From: Chara braunii
Taxonomy: Eukaryota > Streptophyta > Charophyceae > Charales > Characeae
DNA: 64,000 nucleotides
Direction of reading: 5' to 3'
NCBI GenBank assembly: GCA_003427395.1
Contig: BFEA01000147.1
Span: 495,108 to 559,107 of the forward strand
The notes under the pieces are model-generated. The model was not told the DNA's origin, did no database searches, and was given only the letters and a program-made list of their open reading frames with translations. The number at the start of each line of letters is the position of its first letter. Within the stretch, counting starts at the first letter, position 1. Positions 1 through 10,845 of the stretch are shown piece by piece. A program made the translations under genes and the position numbers.

Positions 1-61
<61 letters not shown>
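1..61. repeat. GA microsatellite
   Basis: Uninterrupted GA dinucleotide repeat that runs off the left edge of the window, so its true length is unknown. It gives long RERERE/SLSLSL translations that are not genes. Confidence 0.97.
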
Positions 62-64
<3 letters not shown>

Positions 65-161
65 ATATGGCTGGAGTGCTGGCATGTTGCACGTAGCAGA
101 GAGCAGCAGGGAAGCCTGGCATGTTGGCAAGCAGCGCGAGCGGTGCACCCAGGTAGGAGGC

Positions 162-437
162 ACGCGCTATAGCTGGATGTGCACTCGTGTAAGAACGAAG
201 GGTGTGGGATGGTGGATACTTAACTGGTTGATTAGCTGCGGAGATCCAGCATGGTCAGACTTCTGCACTGGTCATCAGCGAGAGAAGCAGAGAACCGGTA
301 GGATGGACACGCTATAGCTGGACGTGCATACATGTAAGAAAGAAGGCTGTGGGATGGTGGATACTTAACTGGTTGACTAGCGGCGGAGCTCCAGAGTGGT
401 GAGACTTCTGCACTGGTCCTCAGCGAGAGAGGCATAG
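162..437. repeat. Two-copy tandem duplication, period about 145 bp
   Basis: GCTATAGCTGGA occurs at 166 and, with one change, at 311. It is followed in both copies by GTGGGATGGTGGATACTTAA and the same downstream order, ending in a shared CTGCACTGGTC...CAGCGAGAGA block. Copies are about 162-292 and 307-437, with scattered substitutions. No coding role is apparent. Confidence 0.85.
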
Positions 438-677
438 GCATGACTAGGAAGGATTGTAGGCCAACATACCTGAATTCCAGTGACTACTAACTCGTCGCAT
501 TGATTGAGTGCATCCGAGAAGTGGTCGGTCTTTATCAAGAGACCTCAGTCGTCTGTGTTTTCTTGCATTGGTGTGAACATGGCTTTGTCAATTCTGCTTT
601 CAGTGTAGTCAGCTCATTCTTGCTCTTCTATTAGTGGTACCTCTGACCATGCCAGCTACCGTCTTCCCCTGAACATA

Positions 678-830
678 ACGCATGTGTTGTAAACAAATTC
701 AACACATAGGTCGCTATTCGAACACAACGCATGTGCGATCTATTCAAACAGCCTTTAGTTTTGAATACAACGCATGTGCGTTCTATTCGAACAGCCCCTT
801 TTTTGTTAATACAACGCATATGCGCTCGAT
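678..830. repeat. Short tandem repeat with palindromic core, period 43-44 bp
   Basis: The core ACAACGCATGTGCG recurs at 728, 771 and 815, with a weaker copy near 678. Each copy is followed by a TATTCRAACAG-like string. The core is palindromic: CGCATATGCG at 815-824 is perfect and CGCATGTGCG at 728 and 771 is one pair short. The rest of 62-1574 shows no gene that I can support. Confidence 0.75.
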
Positions 831-1573
831 TCAAATGTTTTTGATTTTTTTGAAAACTCGAATACAAGGTATACGCGTTATGCGGTACCAGCGCTCGTTG
901 ACCAGGGGTGCGTTGATTTCTCGCTAGCTGGTTGTCCTATAACTGGCTAGAGAGCGGATCGGTGGAGGAGTTTTGTGATTATGTGGCAAGTGGTGAGAGG
1001 ATTTGGGTGCTTGTCATTGCTTGAGGCGGGACTCGGCATTGAATGTCTGTAATTCCTCTGCATGACTGGTCATCAAACGCCAACGCCAACAGCAGTTGGT
1101 AAGGTAATTTATGGTTGGGTCAGCATCGTGGTGCGAGGCGACTGAGGCGCTTAGCACACGCGCGGTGAGACATGGGCGCTGGGTCACGACACGTCACAGG
1201 TTGACGTGCACGGTGGCCTGACCCTCGGTGAGATGGTTCCACGTAGGATTCCATGGCTGCGGCGACTCGCCACGTCAGAGCTGCGGCTGCTTGACAGGTG
1301 GAATCGAAGTGGAGAGAGCCCGTGGCAACACCCAAGTGTGTGAGAGGGCACGTGCTGCTGAGGGAGAAAAAACGAGGCAGCGAAGGGCCACAACACGTGG
1401 CAGAGAAGAAGCACAACACGAGTTCCCCGGCAGCGACGCAAAGACGACACCAACATATGCAAAGGGCATGTAGGGCGATGTAAAGAGAAACACAGAGAGG
1501 AGGGAACATAACAAAACAAGAACAACAAGGAAGTCAGTCGAGGAAGACAGACAAACACACAAACAAACACAAA

Positions 1574-1574
<1 letters not shown>

Positions 1575-1614
<40 letters not shown>
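1575..1614 (+). repeat. A-run (40 nt), possible retroelement tail
   Basis: Forty consecutive A residues preceded by AAACAAAC-like sequence. The purine-rich 5' region of LINE-1 begins straight after it, so this may be the poly(A) tail of an older element or simply an A microsatellite. No RT or SINE body is recognisable upstream. Confidence 0.55.
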
Positions 1615-1615
<1 letters not shown>

Positions 1616-1639
1616 AAAACGGCGGCGAGCTGGGGCAAA

Positions 1640-3046
1640 CGGTGAGGACGCGGCAAGCGGTAGTGACATGGCGAAGAGAAACAAGCTCGGCGCAGGCGGA
1701 TAGGGTGAAGGATCGGCACCCGGTAACGAGCAAGGAAGAGGACACAGCAAGGGAGGGAGCCAACAACAAGGAAGACAGCCGGAGAAGATAGACACAACGC
1801 AAGTGGTAGTGACAAAGCGAAGAGAAACAAGCTCGGCCCAGGCGGATAAGGTGGAAGATCGGGACCCGGTGACAAGCAGGGAAGAGGACTCGACAAGAAA
1901 GGGAGGCTAACGGTGAGAAAAGCCGGCAGCGGAGAAATCCCGCAGAAGGCAGACCGGAAGGCCAGCGGCGGGCAAGAGGGAGGTGGTGCGGGTGGAGGAC
2001 TACACTCTAACAGCGGGAGAGAAGGAGGAGGCGAAGAAGAGGGGCAGAAATAAAGAGGCAATACACACACTTGGGGAAGATCGTGATAGAAGGTGGAGAA
2101 AGGGGAAGGAGGGAGGACAGCAGGCGAGAAGGAAAGAGCGAAGAAGAGGGGCAATCCACGGAGGGCGAGAAGGAGATAGTGAGCGGGAGAAAGAAAGGCC
2201 CGCCAGACAAAACAAAGAAAACGCGGGCAGAGGAGTACGACTTAACAGTAGGCGAGAAGGAGGAGGCGAAGGAGAGGGGCGCGAAAAAGAAGGAAATACA
2301 CACAGTAGTGGAAGATCGTGATCGGAGGTGGAGAAAAGGGAAAAGAGGTAAGACAACGGGCGGAAAGGAAGAGGTGAAAAGCTGACGAACCCACGGAGAG
2401 AAGGGAGGAGGCGGGGACAAGGAAGGGTAGCAAATAACGAGAAAGAGAAAGAAAGATCTAGCGGCGGGCAAGAAGGAAGTGGCAAGGGGGAGAAAGGAGA
2501 GAGATCAGGAAGAGAAGCAGAAGTGGCCCGCAGTTTCAACCAAGAGCACACAGGTAAAGGATTACAAACAGCACACGAGGGGGAGGAGGCGAAGAAGAAG
2601 GGATGGAATACGGAGACAACACATACTATCGTGGAAGATTGGAAGATTGCGGCAACGAGCAAACTGACTGGACAGAAAGGAAGAGGTGCAGGAGAGAGAC
2701 AAGGTAGACAGGTATTCCACTCTTCCAAACCCCCTCGACAAAACCAGTCCGCCTGCCTGCCCTTCCAATCACCCCCTGGGTAACCCCCGATGCCAGCAAA
2801 GGAGTTCTGGAACGAGTAAGAAACACCTGAATAAGACGAATAAAACAAAAAAACACAGAGAAGAATTCCGGAACTGGTGAGGCATATTCATGTGAACAAC
2901 AGAAATAAAACAAAAAACATAGAAAAACAGGGGAGGAAAAAGGGATTGAAATCTGACACACCGAGCATAAGAGAAAAGCACAGACACGACATCTCAGGGG
3001 AGAAGAAAGGGATCGAAATCTGACACACCGAGCAGAAGAGAAAAGC
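1640..3046 (+). repeat. LINE-1 5' UTR: purine-rich tandem monomers
   Basis: This strongly purine-biased, non-coding leader is built of nested tandem repeats. A ~146-bp unit is repeated at about 1661 and 1807 (TAGTGACA...GCGAAGAGAAACAAGCTCGG). A longer unit recurs near 1990, 2225 and 2550 (GAGAAGGAGGAGGCGAAG followed by TACACAC...GAAGATCGTGAT). A ~67-bp unit is repeated at 2943-2979 and 3011-3046 (GAAATCTGACACACCGAGCA), immediately before the ORF1 start codon. Repeated 5' UTR monomers act as internal promoters in some animal L1 families; that role here is inference. Long antisense ORFs rich in Ser, Pro and Leu across this stretch are compositional shadows. Confidence 0.7.
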
Positions 3047-3047
3047 G

Positions 3048-5687
3048 ATGAATCTGGGAGTCAAAAGAGGCAAGGGACCTGGCTCCCTGATCTACTACCA
3101 CGGTGCCATGAGACACAACCACTTGGCTATAAACCCATACGGAAAAGCAGTGCTTAAGAAGACTGCCTCACTACGGATGAATCGATCTCTCCCTCCCAAT
3201 CTAGAAACATCTTTTCTGAACCCAACCCACTGGCCGACCCCCGAAGAGTCCATACGGGGCAGAAAGCCTATACCGGAGCACGCTAGCCCTGGCCAGATAC
3301 AAAACGTACAAGGGACACACCCTGAGCAGGATCAGGAAATGGACAGCACAGGGCCGGAAGGGGGAGAACGGGAGGAGGTAGGGGAAATGCTGACGGAAGA
3401 AGAGAAGCACAGTGAGGCAAGGCAACGAGAAAACAAGGGTGTAAAGAAGCAAGAAGGAGCAGAAGGTAGAGCAAAAGCCTCGTGGGCCCAGAGAGTCAGG
3501 AATACGATCCAGGAGAAAACCCTCGAAATTAAACGACCTCCCCTGGATACACGGCAAGGAGAAGTAGAGATTTTGAAGGTACCTCTCCGAAATCTCTCCT
3601 CGGCGAGGGCCTACTTCCTCACCCTCTTCCTCCTCCCATCGGAAAACCAAGTGGTGGACCAAGGAGGAAGAAAGACAATGATGAGGACGTATCCAGAAAA
3701 CAAGCTCGAAGCAAGAGATGAAGTATACATCAAACACGCGAGCAATTGGCTGTTCCATGGAGATGTAGCCCACAGATCAGTTAACGATAAAATAAAGTGG
3801 ATTTGTCGACGCTTGGAGGAGATGAAAGGCAGTCCGGAGGCGGTGCAATATTTTTTTCTTATTCAACCCCTCTCCTCAACTGTATTCACCGTCTTGAGTC
3901 TCTTTACACAGGACAAACAAAGAATGGACGGGTGGAAGACAGTTAGGTGGGAGAGATCGGACATACACATCTACCCATGGCAGCCGAAAAAGCTAACCCC
4001 TGAAGAAAAAAGGGAACAACTTATGAAAGATTTCTATTGGGTGGAACTGAGGCACATCTCGGTGGAGGTGCAGGCGGCTTTCGTATACGACTTTGGGCAG
4101 CAATACAATATAGTAGATTTTATAGACCCACCCCCGGCTTACGTAGCGAAACGGGATGACTATATGATGCTTGCACTGGATCTCCCAAATGATCAGCTCT
4201 TCTCAATAGATGATATCATACCCTACACGATGGGTGGGAGAGTTTACCAAATCCACACAGCGCACAAATTCAGATCGTGGTGTTTCAAATACAGGGCATA
4301 CGGACACCTGTGTACGGAATCGGCCTACCCGCAACACCCCAACAAGAAAGGACCATTGGCAGGCCATTTACACTGCGATTCATGGAGACCCAACCGATGG
4401 TATCCAGTGGGTCAGGGCCACGAGGGGTGGGTATACCTGGAGGACCTTGACCCCAAAGGCCAGGCCAAGGGCTGGACATGGGAGGGGCGGGGCGACCCCT
4501 GCAGACCTACTAGGCCACCCAACGACTGGACCCCGCCCCCTCCAAAGGAACCCGAGAAAATTGAAAAGCTCCCACATCTCCCCAAAGAATCAGAGAAAAC
4601 CGTGTCAGTCACCAAGCGGTTACTCCTCCCCCCCCCACAAGAGAAGGACAAATCGACTACAACACCGACCAGGCAGCCCGGGGAGAAGCAAAAACAGCAG
4701 AGGTGGGGCCCTACTGCAAAAGAGTACATACCTACAGGGAGACTGTGGACAGAAACAAGAGGGACGACATGGCAACATGGGGAACCTAGTCACACAAAAG
4801 AGGTCAAATTGCAAACAGAAAAGGAAACAAGAAGTCAGTTTGAAGGAAAGGACTGTAAGCAAGAGGACCTGTTAAAAGACGCCTTTGGACCAGAACCGAT
4901 GGAAGTGGAGATCCTCGCTGGGACCCCTCCCCCCCCCCCACCCCCATTGGATGTGGAAATGACAGAAGCGCAGAGTCCGGTTGACTCGGAAGGAAGTGAC
5001 GCCAACAATACTCAAAAGGTAGGCCTGCAGGAGGTGGCGGACTGGCTAATGGATAGCCTGCATATCAAATATGGAGATGAAAATGAGGAATTTTGGGACA
5101 AAATCTACAGGGACCTTATCCCTCTGTTGGAAAGCAGTGAGAGCCTCCACAAAACCATTACACAAGGGCTACCACAAGGGACAGACTGGCCTGACATCTG
5201 CCACAAGATTCTCCATATCATCCTTAACAGCCTCCACCCCCCGACTCCCAAACAAAACAGCTCTCCCTCGTCCCCCAGGAATGGAGAGGATTACGCAAAG
5301 CAAGATAAAACAGCACACCACGGGGAGGAGGAGGTGAAAATAGATGAGAAAACAAGCCAATCACACCCGACGAGCGGCCAAGGAACAAAATTAGAGGAGA
5401 CAAAAACATCCACGGAGGGAAGGAAAGACGAGGAGGGACAACACAGACAGGAGCCGCACGAAGGAAACGGCAGAAAAGAATTGCAGGAGGAGCAGGCCAC
5501 AGGACCTCTAAGAAAGGAGGAACAAGATGCAAAGAAGGAGGAGCCCGAAAATCCAAAGGAAAAACTGAGAGAAGAAGCCCCCGTCAGAAAAAATGGAAGG
5601 CCAGGACGAATGAACAGAAGGACTGTGCATGGCGCTGGCATCATGGGAACCGGAAACCACACCCCCCCCAAAACCACTAGATGGTGA
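3048..5687 (+). CDS. LINE-1 ORF1 protein: nucleic-acid-binding, degenerate zinc knuckle
   Basis: This is an open frame of 879 codons starting at the first ATG after the 5' UTR repeats. Residues ~190-400 form a conserved globular part also present in LINE-2 (shared signatures include QYFFLIQP, VDFIDP and ALDLP). I compare it loosely to the DUF4283-type region of plant LINE ORF1 proteins. It ends in a CX2CX4HX6C-like knuckle: here C412, Y415, H420 and Y427, whereas LINE-2 keeps Cys at the two Tyr positions. So two of the four zinc ligands appear lost, each by a G-to-A change. Residues ~470-879 are Lys/Glu/Pro-rich and disordered, with a proline run near 626-633. A small conserved patch at about 662-740 (WDKIY..LIPLL, GTDW) is also found in LINE-2. 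The expected role is binding element RNA in the RNP. The length is large for a LINE ORF1. Confidence 0.8.
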   Translation: MNLGVKRGKGPGSLIYYHGAMRHNHLAINPYGKAVLKKTASLRMNRSLPPNLETSFLNPTHWPTPEESIRGRKPIPEHASPGQIQNVQGTHPEQDQEMDSTGPEGGEREEVGEMLTEEEKHSEARQRENKGVKKQEGAEGRAKASWAQRVRNTIQEKTLEIKRPPLDTRQGEVEILKVPLRNLSSARAYFLTLFLLPSENQVVDQGGRKTMMRTYPENKLEARDEVYIKHASNWLFHGDVAHRSVNDKIKWICRRLEEMKGSPEAVQYFFLIQPLSSTVFTVLSLFTQDKQRMDGWKTVRWERSDIHIYPWQPKKLTPEEKREQLMKDFYWVELRHISVEVQAAFVYDFGQQYNIVDFIDPPPAYVAKRDDYMMLALDLPNDQLFSIDDIIPYTMGGRVYQIHTAHKFRSWCFKYRAYGHLCTESAYPQHPNKKGPLAGHLHCDSWRPNRWYPVGQGHEGWVYLEDLDPKGQAKGWTWEGRGDPCRPTRPPNDWTPPPPKEPEKIEKLPHLPKESEKTVSVTKRLLLPPPQEKDKSTTTPTRQPGEKQKQQRWGPTAKEYIPTGRLWTETRGTTWQHGEPSHTKEVKLQTEKETRSQFEGKDCKQEDLLKDAFGPEPMEVEILAGTPPPPPPPLDVEMTEAQSPVDSEGSDANNTQKVGLQEVADWLMDSLHIKYGDENEEFWDKIYRDLIPLLESSESLHKTITQGLPQGTDWPDICHKILHIILNSLHPPTPKQNSSPSSPRNGEDYAKQDKTAHHGEEEVKIDEKTSQSHPTSGQGTKLEETKTSTEGRKDEEGQHRQEPHEGNGRKELQEEQATGPLRKEEQDAKKEEPENPKEKLREEAPVRKNGRPGRMNRRTVHGAGIMGTGNHTPPKTTRW

Positions 5688-6214
5688 TCTTACCAGCAAA
5701 AGACAAAAACTTCGTCATTTGCTGGAAAAGACATCTTCCGACGTCGCCCCCTCCGAAAAAGGCATAGTCCTCCTCCCGCTAAGACAAAAAGAAGGGATCT
5801 GGGAGGTGGGCTTGTCGACGCCTCCGGGGGCTGCACACGGTGAGGTCACCCTCAAAGGCTGCTCCTCCTTCTTCCTCTCCCTGACATCGTGGGCCGGAAG
5901 TATGATTCTTAGGAGCACAGATATAGCCCAGCTCACTAAAGAACACCTCAACAGGGGCTACCTCGGCCCTAGTGCAAACCTGCGGACGACATAGGATGGG
6001 CACCAAAGACATCTTCCTGCGATATAACAACCAGAAAATAGAAGATCTGCGGTGGATGGACCAAAACACCCTCCTGGACCTGCAGCTCCTAAAGATTAAA
6101 GCTAGAGATCTGTGGTCAGCAGCAGAAATCGGGGCCTTCTTAGTTAAACTGCTTAGGAACGGGTTTCTACAGAGGGCCAACCTCCTGGACACAGAGGAGT
6201 GGGTGCAGCTCTAA
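5629..6214 (+). pseudogene. LINE-1 middle ORF, conserved domain of unknown function, frameshifted
   Basis: This is coding sequence between ORF1 and the endonuclease. It reads in frame 1 to about 5994 and in frame 2 from about 5972 to 6214, so one frameshift is implied. It overlaps the end of ORF1. The first half contains GIVLLPLRQK and EVGLSTP; the second contains FLRYNN, LDLQLLKIKARDLWS and TEEW. LINE-2 has the counterpart (VLVLLIRKR, WELGLSP, LDTQQLKIKLSNIWS, TQEW) at 20401-20890. The DNA has diverged but the pattern and order are kept, so this was once under protein-level selection. Stops separate it from the endonuclease in both copies, so a separate small ORF is as likely as an N-terminal extension of ORF2. 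I do not recognise the family. Confidence 0.6.
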
Positions 6215-6316
6215 ATGAACCACCTCTATACAAACAACAAAGCAATGAATGTAGTGGACGCCTTGTAAGGGAAGGACAAAACCTGGAAGCAACAAAAACG
6301 ACAGGCGGACTTAGAT

Positions 6317-7294
6317 GTGCGCACACTTAACGTCAATGGCCTTGCATCAGCAAAACAACCCAAAAAGCAAGCATTTCTGGACCAACTGAAAGGGGTAGAA
6401 GGGAGAGACTGGCCGGACGTCGTGTGCCTACAAGAAACCCACCTAATGGACAGCCCTGAACATAATCATATCCATAAGGAAATATGGCCACATCAGGCCT
6501 TTAGGGCTCACGCCCCGAGACCCGGTAGCGCTGCGGTAGCCATATGGCTACCCCCGGGAACAAAAGTGGAAATGCTCAACTGGGCAGCAGACCAAGAAGA
6601 AGGGAGATGGGTCTACCTACTGGCAATGCTGGAAATAGAGGTGGTCAGCATTCTGAATATATACGCCCCCAACAACCCCTCAGAAAGACAAAACTTTCTT
6701 GAGTCTCTCAAGGTAAAACTGCCAGTGGGAATCCCCACGATACTTGCAGGCGACTTTAATGCGGCACCGGACCGCTGGCTGGAGAGGTGGAAAATTCCAT
6801 CGCCATGCCCAATCTATATAGAAAATGACGAGAGAATGATCACAGAACCCTCACAATCCATAAACCTTTTCGACACCTTTCGAAGACAATTCCCTACCAA
6901 CCGAAGATTTACATGCTTCCGTAAAAATAGCACAGAGAAAGCATCAAAATCGCGAATCGACTTAATCATGATCTCAGAAGAACTACAGGGTAACCTCCAG
7001 ATGGCAGAAATCTTCCCCCGCAGTCCCTACCCGGGGCTAGACCACGCGATGTGCGCAACCATCTTCTCGTTCCGAAAAAAAACGAACCAAGGTAGGGGAT
7101 TTTACAAACTCAACACATCCCTCCTAGCAATCGACCGCTTTAAAACCTATCTCAAGGATGTGTGGTCCTTCTGGCAACACCAAAAGGACCAGATTGAAGA
7201 CGACATATTATGGTTCACCAACGACCTTGCCTTTATAGGCCGCAAGTGCAATGAATACTCAAAGCTGCTTGTTGCACAACGACATGCAGAATAA
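6317..7294 (+). pseudogene. LINE-1 ORF2 part 1: apurinic/apyrimidinic-type endonuclease
   Basis: This is the exonuclease III/APE-like domain that nicks target DNA to prime reverse transcription. Motifs in order are LNVNGLAS, VVCLQETHL (metal-binding Glu), YAPNN, AGDFNAAPDRW (Asp and Asn of the active site), SRIDLIM and GLDHAM (catalytic Asp-His). All expected catalytic residues are present. Coding sequence probably extends upstream of the ATG, because QADLDVR before it matches LINE-2 (QADLDIR). A TAA at 7292-7294 interrupts ORF2; the same frame continues to about 7550. LINE-2 continues through this point, so the stop is decay rather than a natural end. Confidence 0.85.
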
Positions 7295-7671
7295 GTAAAT
7301 CTGCAACATCAACTGTACACATTACAACAACAAGAAGTGGATACAAAAAACCTAGAACAACAGGCTGAGATAGCCAGGACCATCCAAACTCTCGAAACAC
7401 AACTTCTAAAGTACATGAAACACAGATGTCAAGGAATCAGGATCCGGGGCAAACTCTCCAGACACAATATGGAAGGCGCAATGAACGCACGATTCTTTGC
7501 ATTGACCAAAGTTAAAACAGGGAGAACGAAGACCCAAAGAGCAACCAAGGGACCCTGTTTACCTCTACAACGGTCTGCACGAAAATTGCAAGAGACTTCT
7601 ACCAGAAACTATTCACGTCAGAATGCGGGCGTCAACCAGAAACACAGCGACGGGAGGAAATAAAAGACTTT
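7295..7671 (+). pseudogene. LINE-1 ORF2 part 2: endonuclease-RT linker, frameshifted
   Basis: This is a Gln/Lys-rich helical linker that remains in frame 2 until about 7550, then continues in frame 1 from about 7558, so a frameshift lies between. It aligns with LINE-2 at 18921-19370 (RCQGIRIRGKLS against RWQGAQIRARLS; ARFFAL against SHFFGL; TKIARDFYQKLF against TKITYDFYKDLF). It is the usual spacer before the RT palm in plant LINEs. No catalytic function is expected. Confidence 0.7.
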
Positions 7672-9996
7672 TTGCGCCCCCTCAACAAATCCCTCTCGGA
7701 ACAACAAAGAGAAGCCTTGGATAAACCCCTTTCGAAGGAGGAAATATGGACGGCACTGATACAAATGGAAGAGGATAAAACCCCAGGCATAGATGGCCTA
7801 CCCAAGGAATTCTGGGAAGTCATGTGGTCATGTATATCACAAGACCTGATGGACTACTATAACGTGGTATGGTTGTCATGACAAACAGGGGAATTGGTGG
7901 GGCAAGGAATACTAACACTTCTTTATAAGAAAGGGGAAAGAACAAATGTACGCAACTACAGACCTATCACCCTCCTCACCGTTGTCTACAAACTTATGGC
8001 CAAAGCACTCGCCAATAGATTAACATCGGTAATGGCGGACATCATACATCCTGACCAAACGGGGTTCATTCAGGATAGAACCATCCAGGATAGCATCCTA
8101 TTAGTCAACGAGATGATCAAACTAGCAAGGCAGTCCAAGGGCAATGCAGCGATCATCTTCATAGACTTTGAAAAAACCAATGACCACGTGGATTGACACT
8201 TCCTAGATAAGTGCCTGAAAAAATTCAACTCTGGACCAGGTTTCAGACGTTGGGTAAAAATCTTGCATATCAACGCGACCACCAGGGTAATGGTAAATGG
8301 TAACCTGGCCCCACCCATAAACCTTCAGAGGTCTGTCAGGCAAGGAGACCCGATAGCCCCCTACCTCTTCGTCATAATCATGGAAGCACTAGCCGCCAAC
8401 CTGAGAACACATAAGGAGATTAAAAGAATTCAGGTAGCAGCAATCCCCCAGGAGGCAATCCCGGTTTGCTCGTTGTTCGCAGACGACCTGACCCTGATGG
8501 TAGATGCATCAAGAGAAACAATGGAAGAGGTACAAAACATGATGGACCGCTTCTGCAAATGCTCAAACATGAAAGTTAACTGGGGAAATAAAACCCAAGG
8601 ATGGTGGATACACCATCAAGGGGAGAGGCCACCAGAAATCCCCAGGCTAAACTGGCTCCCCAAGGAGGTGCCCATCAGGGTGCTGGGTATCTCAATAACA
8701 GCAAACGGCAGGCCACCCACTAACATAGAGTGGATCACTGGCCCGCCTTTGGTAAAGATGACCCTCTGGAAAGAAAAGCATATCTCCTTATTCGGCCGAT
8801 CTCTGATTATCAACAACGTGGTACTGGCCACACTATGGTATAAATCGGCCATCTGGGCATTAGATAAGAAGGACCTGCGGTCCCTGCAACGCCAGATCAC
8901 CGCCTTCCTATGGCGGGGGGATCACGAGAAACAGAATGTGATTAGCCGAGTGGCGTGGCAATCCATTACCCAGCCCAAAACGAAAGGCGGCCTGGGCATC
9001 ATCGACCCCCTGATACAGACTAAAGCACTAGCAATACAATGGCTTAAACGCCTGCTGTTCGACCCCGAATCCCCGTGGAAAGGGATGGCCTTGGAACAAA
9101 TTTCCCGCCTGGCCCCCCAGACATCAGAAGTCAGTGATCCACTGATGTGGTTGGAAAATAGGGGATGGCCCATCCCGAGGACAGGAGCACAGACACAAGA
9201 CCCCGATCCTGACTCACCAAGGCAAGTAGCAAGGTCTGATTTGCAAAAGGACCCCTTTTGGCCTCACCTTATCAAAACATGGCGAAGCCTCCCGCTACCA
9301 GACAAGTCCCCTCCAACAAGATGGGAGGAAGTGGCGCGACAACCATCATTTGGCAATAGATGGGTGGTGGACTCAAAGGGCCAGACTCTGCACTGCATGG
9401 CCTCCCCCTGGCGGGGCTGGGTCAAAAAAGGACTAACAAGAATAAAAGATACATGGGACACAAACAAAAAAGACTGGATTGACCCCGACCAGCTACGGGA
9501 GAGACTACGGTACTGCCACCGGCCCCAAGAAGCATTGGAAGGGATAGTGGAAAATATTCCTTTAGATTGGTGGAGGATCTTACGCAAAGGCCCCACCCTG
9601 CAACAGGCCAACTGGGTTGCATTCCGGGACATACAAGGCACGATGGGCAATGTAGTCTGCAACCTTCCCGATGGGGCAATGGTGGTGAGCCTTTTTCAAA
9701 TGGGGAGAAGGAATGTCATCGAAAGGAGCAACCCAGAGAAAACGATGATACGCCAGAAGGAGGACGTATTCAGAATAAGAGTCCTTCAAGAGGAGGAACA
9801 ATGGATAGCCTTCCTCCACTCTACGCCAATCCACCATTTGGTTGTGGACCCGGAGGAATGGAAATGGACGACTCATATGGGGAAGGGCAGGACTCACACC
9901 AAATCACTGTACAACCTAACAGTCAAACCTACCTATAGACTCCTGAGGCCAAAGATTAACCTAAGAGATCAAGTGGAGGACCGATGGCGGAACTAA
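7672..9996 (+). pseudogene. LINE-1 ORF2 part 3: reverse transcriptase
   Basis: This is a non-LTR reverse transcriptase in frame 1. Motifs in order are KTPGIDGLP, NYRPITLL, IHPDQTGFI, FIDFEK (first catalytic Asp), SVRQGDPIAP and VCSLFADDLT (the FADD catalytic pair, intact), then thumb and connector sequence with WGNKTQGWWIH and LFGRSLIINNVV. In-frame stops interrupt it at 7879 (TGA), 8194 (TGA at a Trp position, since LINE-3 has HVDW there) and 9994 (TAA). The frame is otherwise continuous from ~7558 to 10845. The protein would be non-functional without readthrough at several stops. Confidence 0.87.
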
Positions 9997-10845
9997 CTGA
10001 ACATCAGCAAAGAGGATCTGAGACCAGTTAAGTGGTTCAAATTGGCGAGGGTGAAACCAGCCAACTTCGCCTCACTCCAATGGCAGATTGAGCACCGCTG
10101 CCTACCAACCAATAATTGGCTGATAGACAGAACATCCCTGGAACAAAAAGGCCAAGCATTACCCTGGGGCAAGTTGTGCACCAACGCATTTCCCTCCAGA
10201 AAACGCCCGGAGACAATTGAGCACATATTCGTACAATGCCCCGGCGCACTCTGGTTGTGGAGATGGTGGGACATAATCTGGGACCAACTGGAGACAACAA
10301 CCCCCTGGCCATGGGACTGGAAGGCCCTGCTGTGCGAGGCCTGGCCCAGGGATCTGGTTGACCCCCTCGATGAATTCACTAACAACCTCTTCAAACTGGG
10401 AAGGAGGGCGGTACTTTGGGCACTCTAGAGAAGACGTTGCACATACGAGATGGAAGGAGCAAGGCTAGAGGGCCCCGGAGTCATAGAAAATGTGCAACAA
10501 CAGGTTCAACTAGAAATAACAGACAAATGGGAGGAGGTCAGAACCCAGATCCGCTCCCTAAATACACACAATGACATCAAACAAAAAATTCAGGCCTTCT
10601 CCTCAAGCTGGCTAGGGGGGACAACCGGGGGGAAACTAGGGAGGGTGGAATGGAAAGGGACACAACAGGAATCCGGGGAGGGCCAAGGGAGGATGGAATG
10701 GATAAGAGATTCCCGACTGATATTCCATGACTGGACCAACATTGACTCGACTATCCCGTTGAAGCCCCCCGAGAATTTTCCGGACTTTTCCCCCCCCCCA
10801 TCGAATTGCTTAGTGGGAATGCAGTGGTACGGGATGGATGGATGA
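9997..10845 (+). pseudogene. LINE-1 ORF2 part 4: C-terminal zinc-binding (zf-RVT-like) region
   Basis: This continues frame 1 after the stop at 9994-9996. It contains SLQWQIEHRCLPTN, then spaced Cys/His residues (C, ETIEHIFVQCP, WRWWD) typical of the zf-RVT region after plant LINE RTs. A TAG at 10426-10428 replaces a Trp codon (LINE-3 has VLWAIWLRR where this copy has VLWAL then stop). The frame then runs to TGA at 10843-10845. The last ~130 codons are shared with LINE-2 and LINE-3, including EMEGARLEGP against EMEGVRLDGP. The role of this tail in RNA or target binding is inferred from family position. Confidence 0.8.

Noticed and set aside
1184-2848. Long minus-strand ORFs rich in Ser, Pro, Leu and Phe, up to 282 codons
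   Set aside because: They are the complement of the purine-rich LINE-1 leader and of the A-run; several overlap in different frames and none has a domain.
4210-4875. 221-codon plus-strand ORF inside LINE-1 ORF1
   Set aside because: Out-of-frame shadow of ORF1, with no counterpart pattern in LINE-2.
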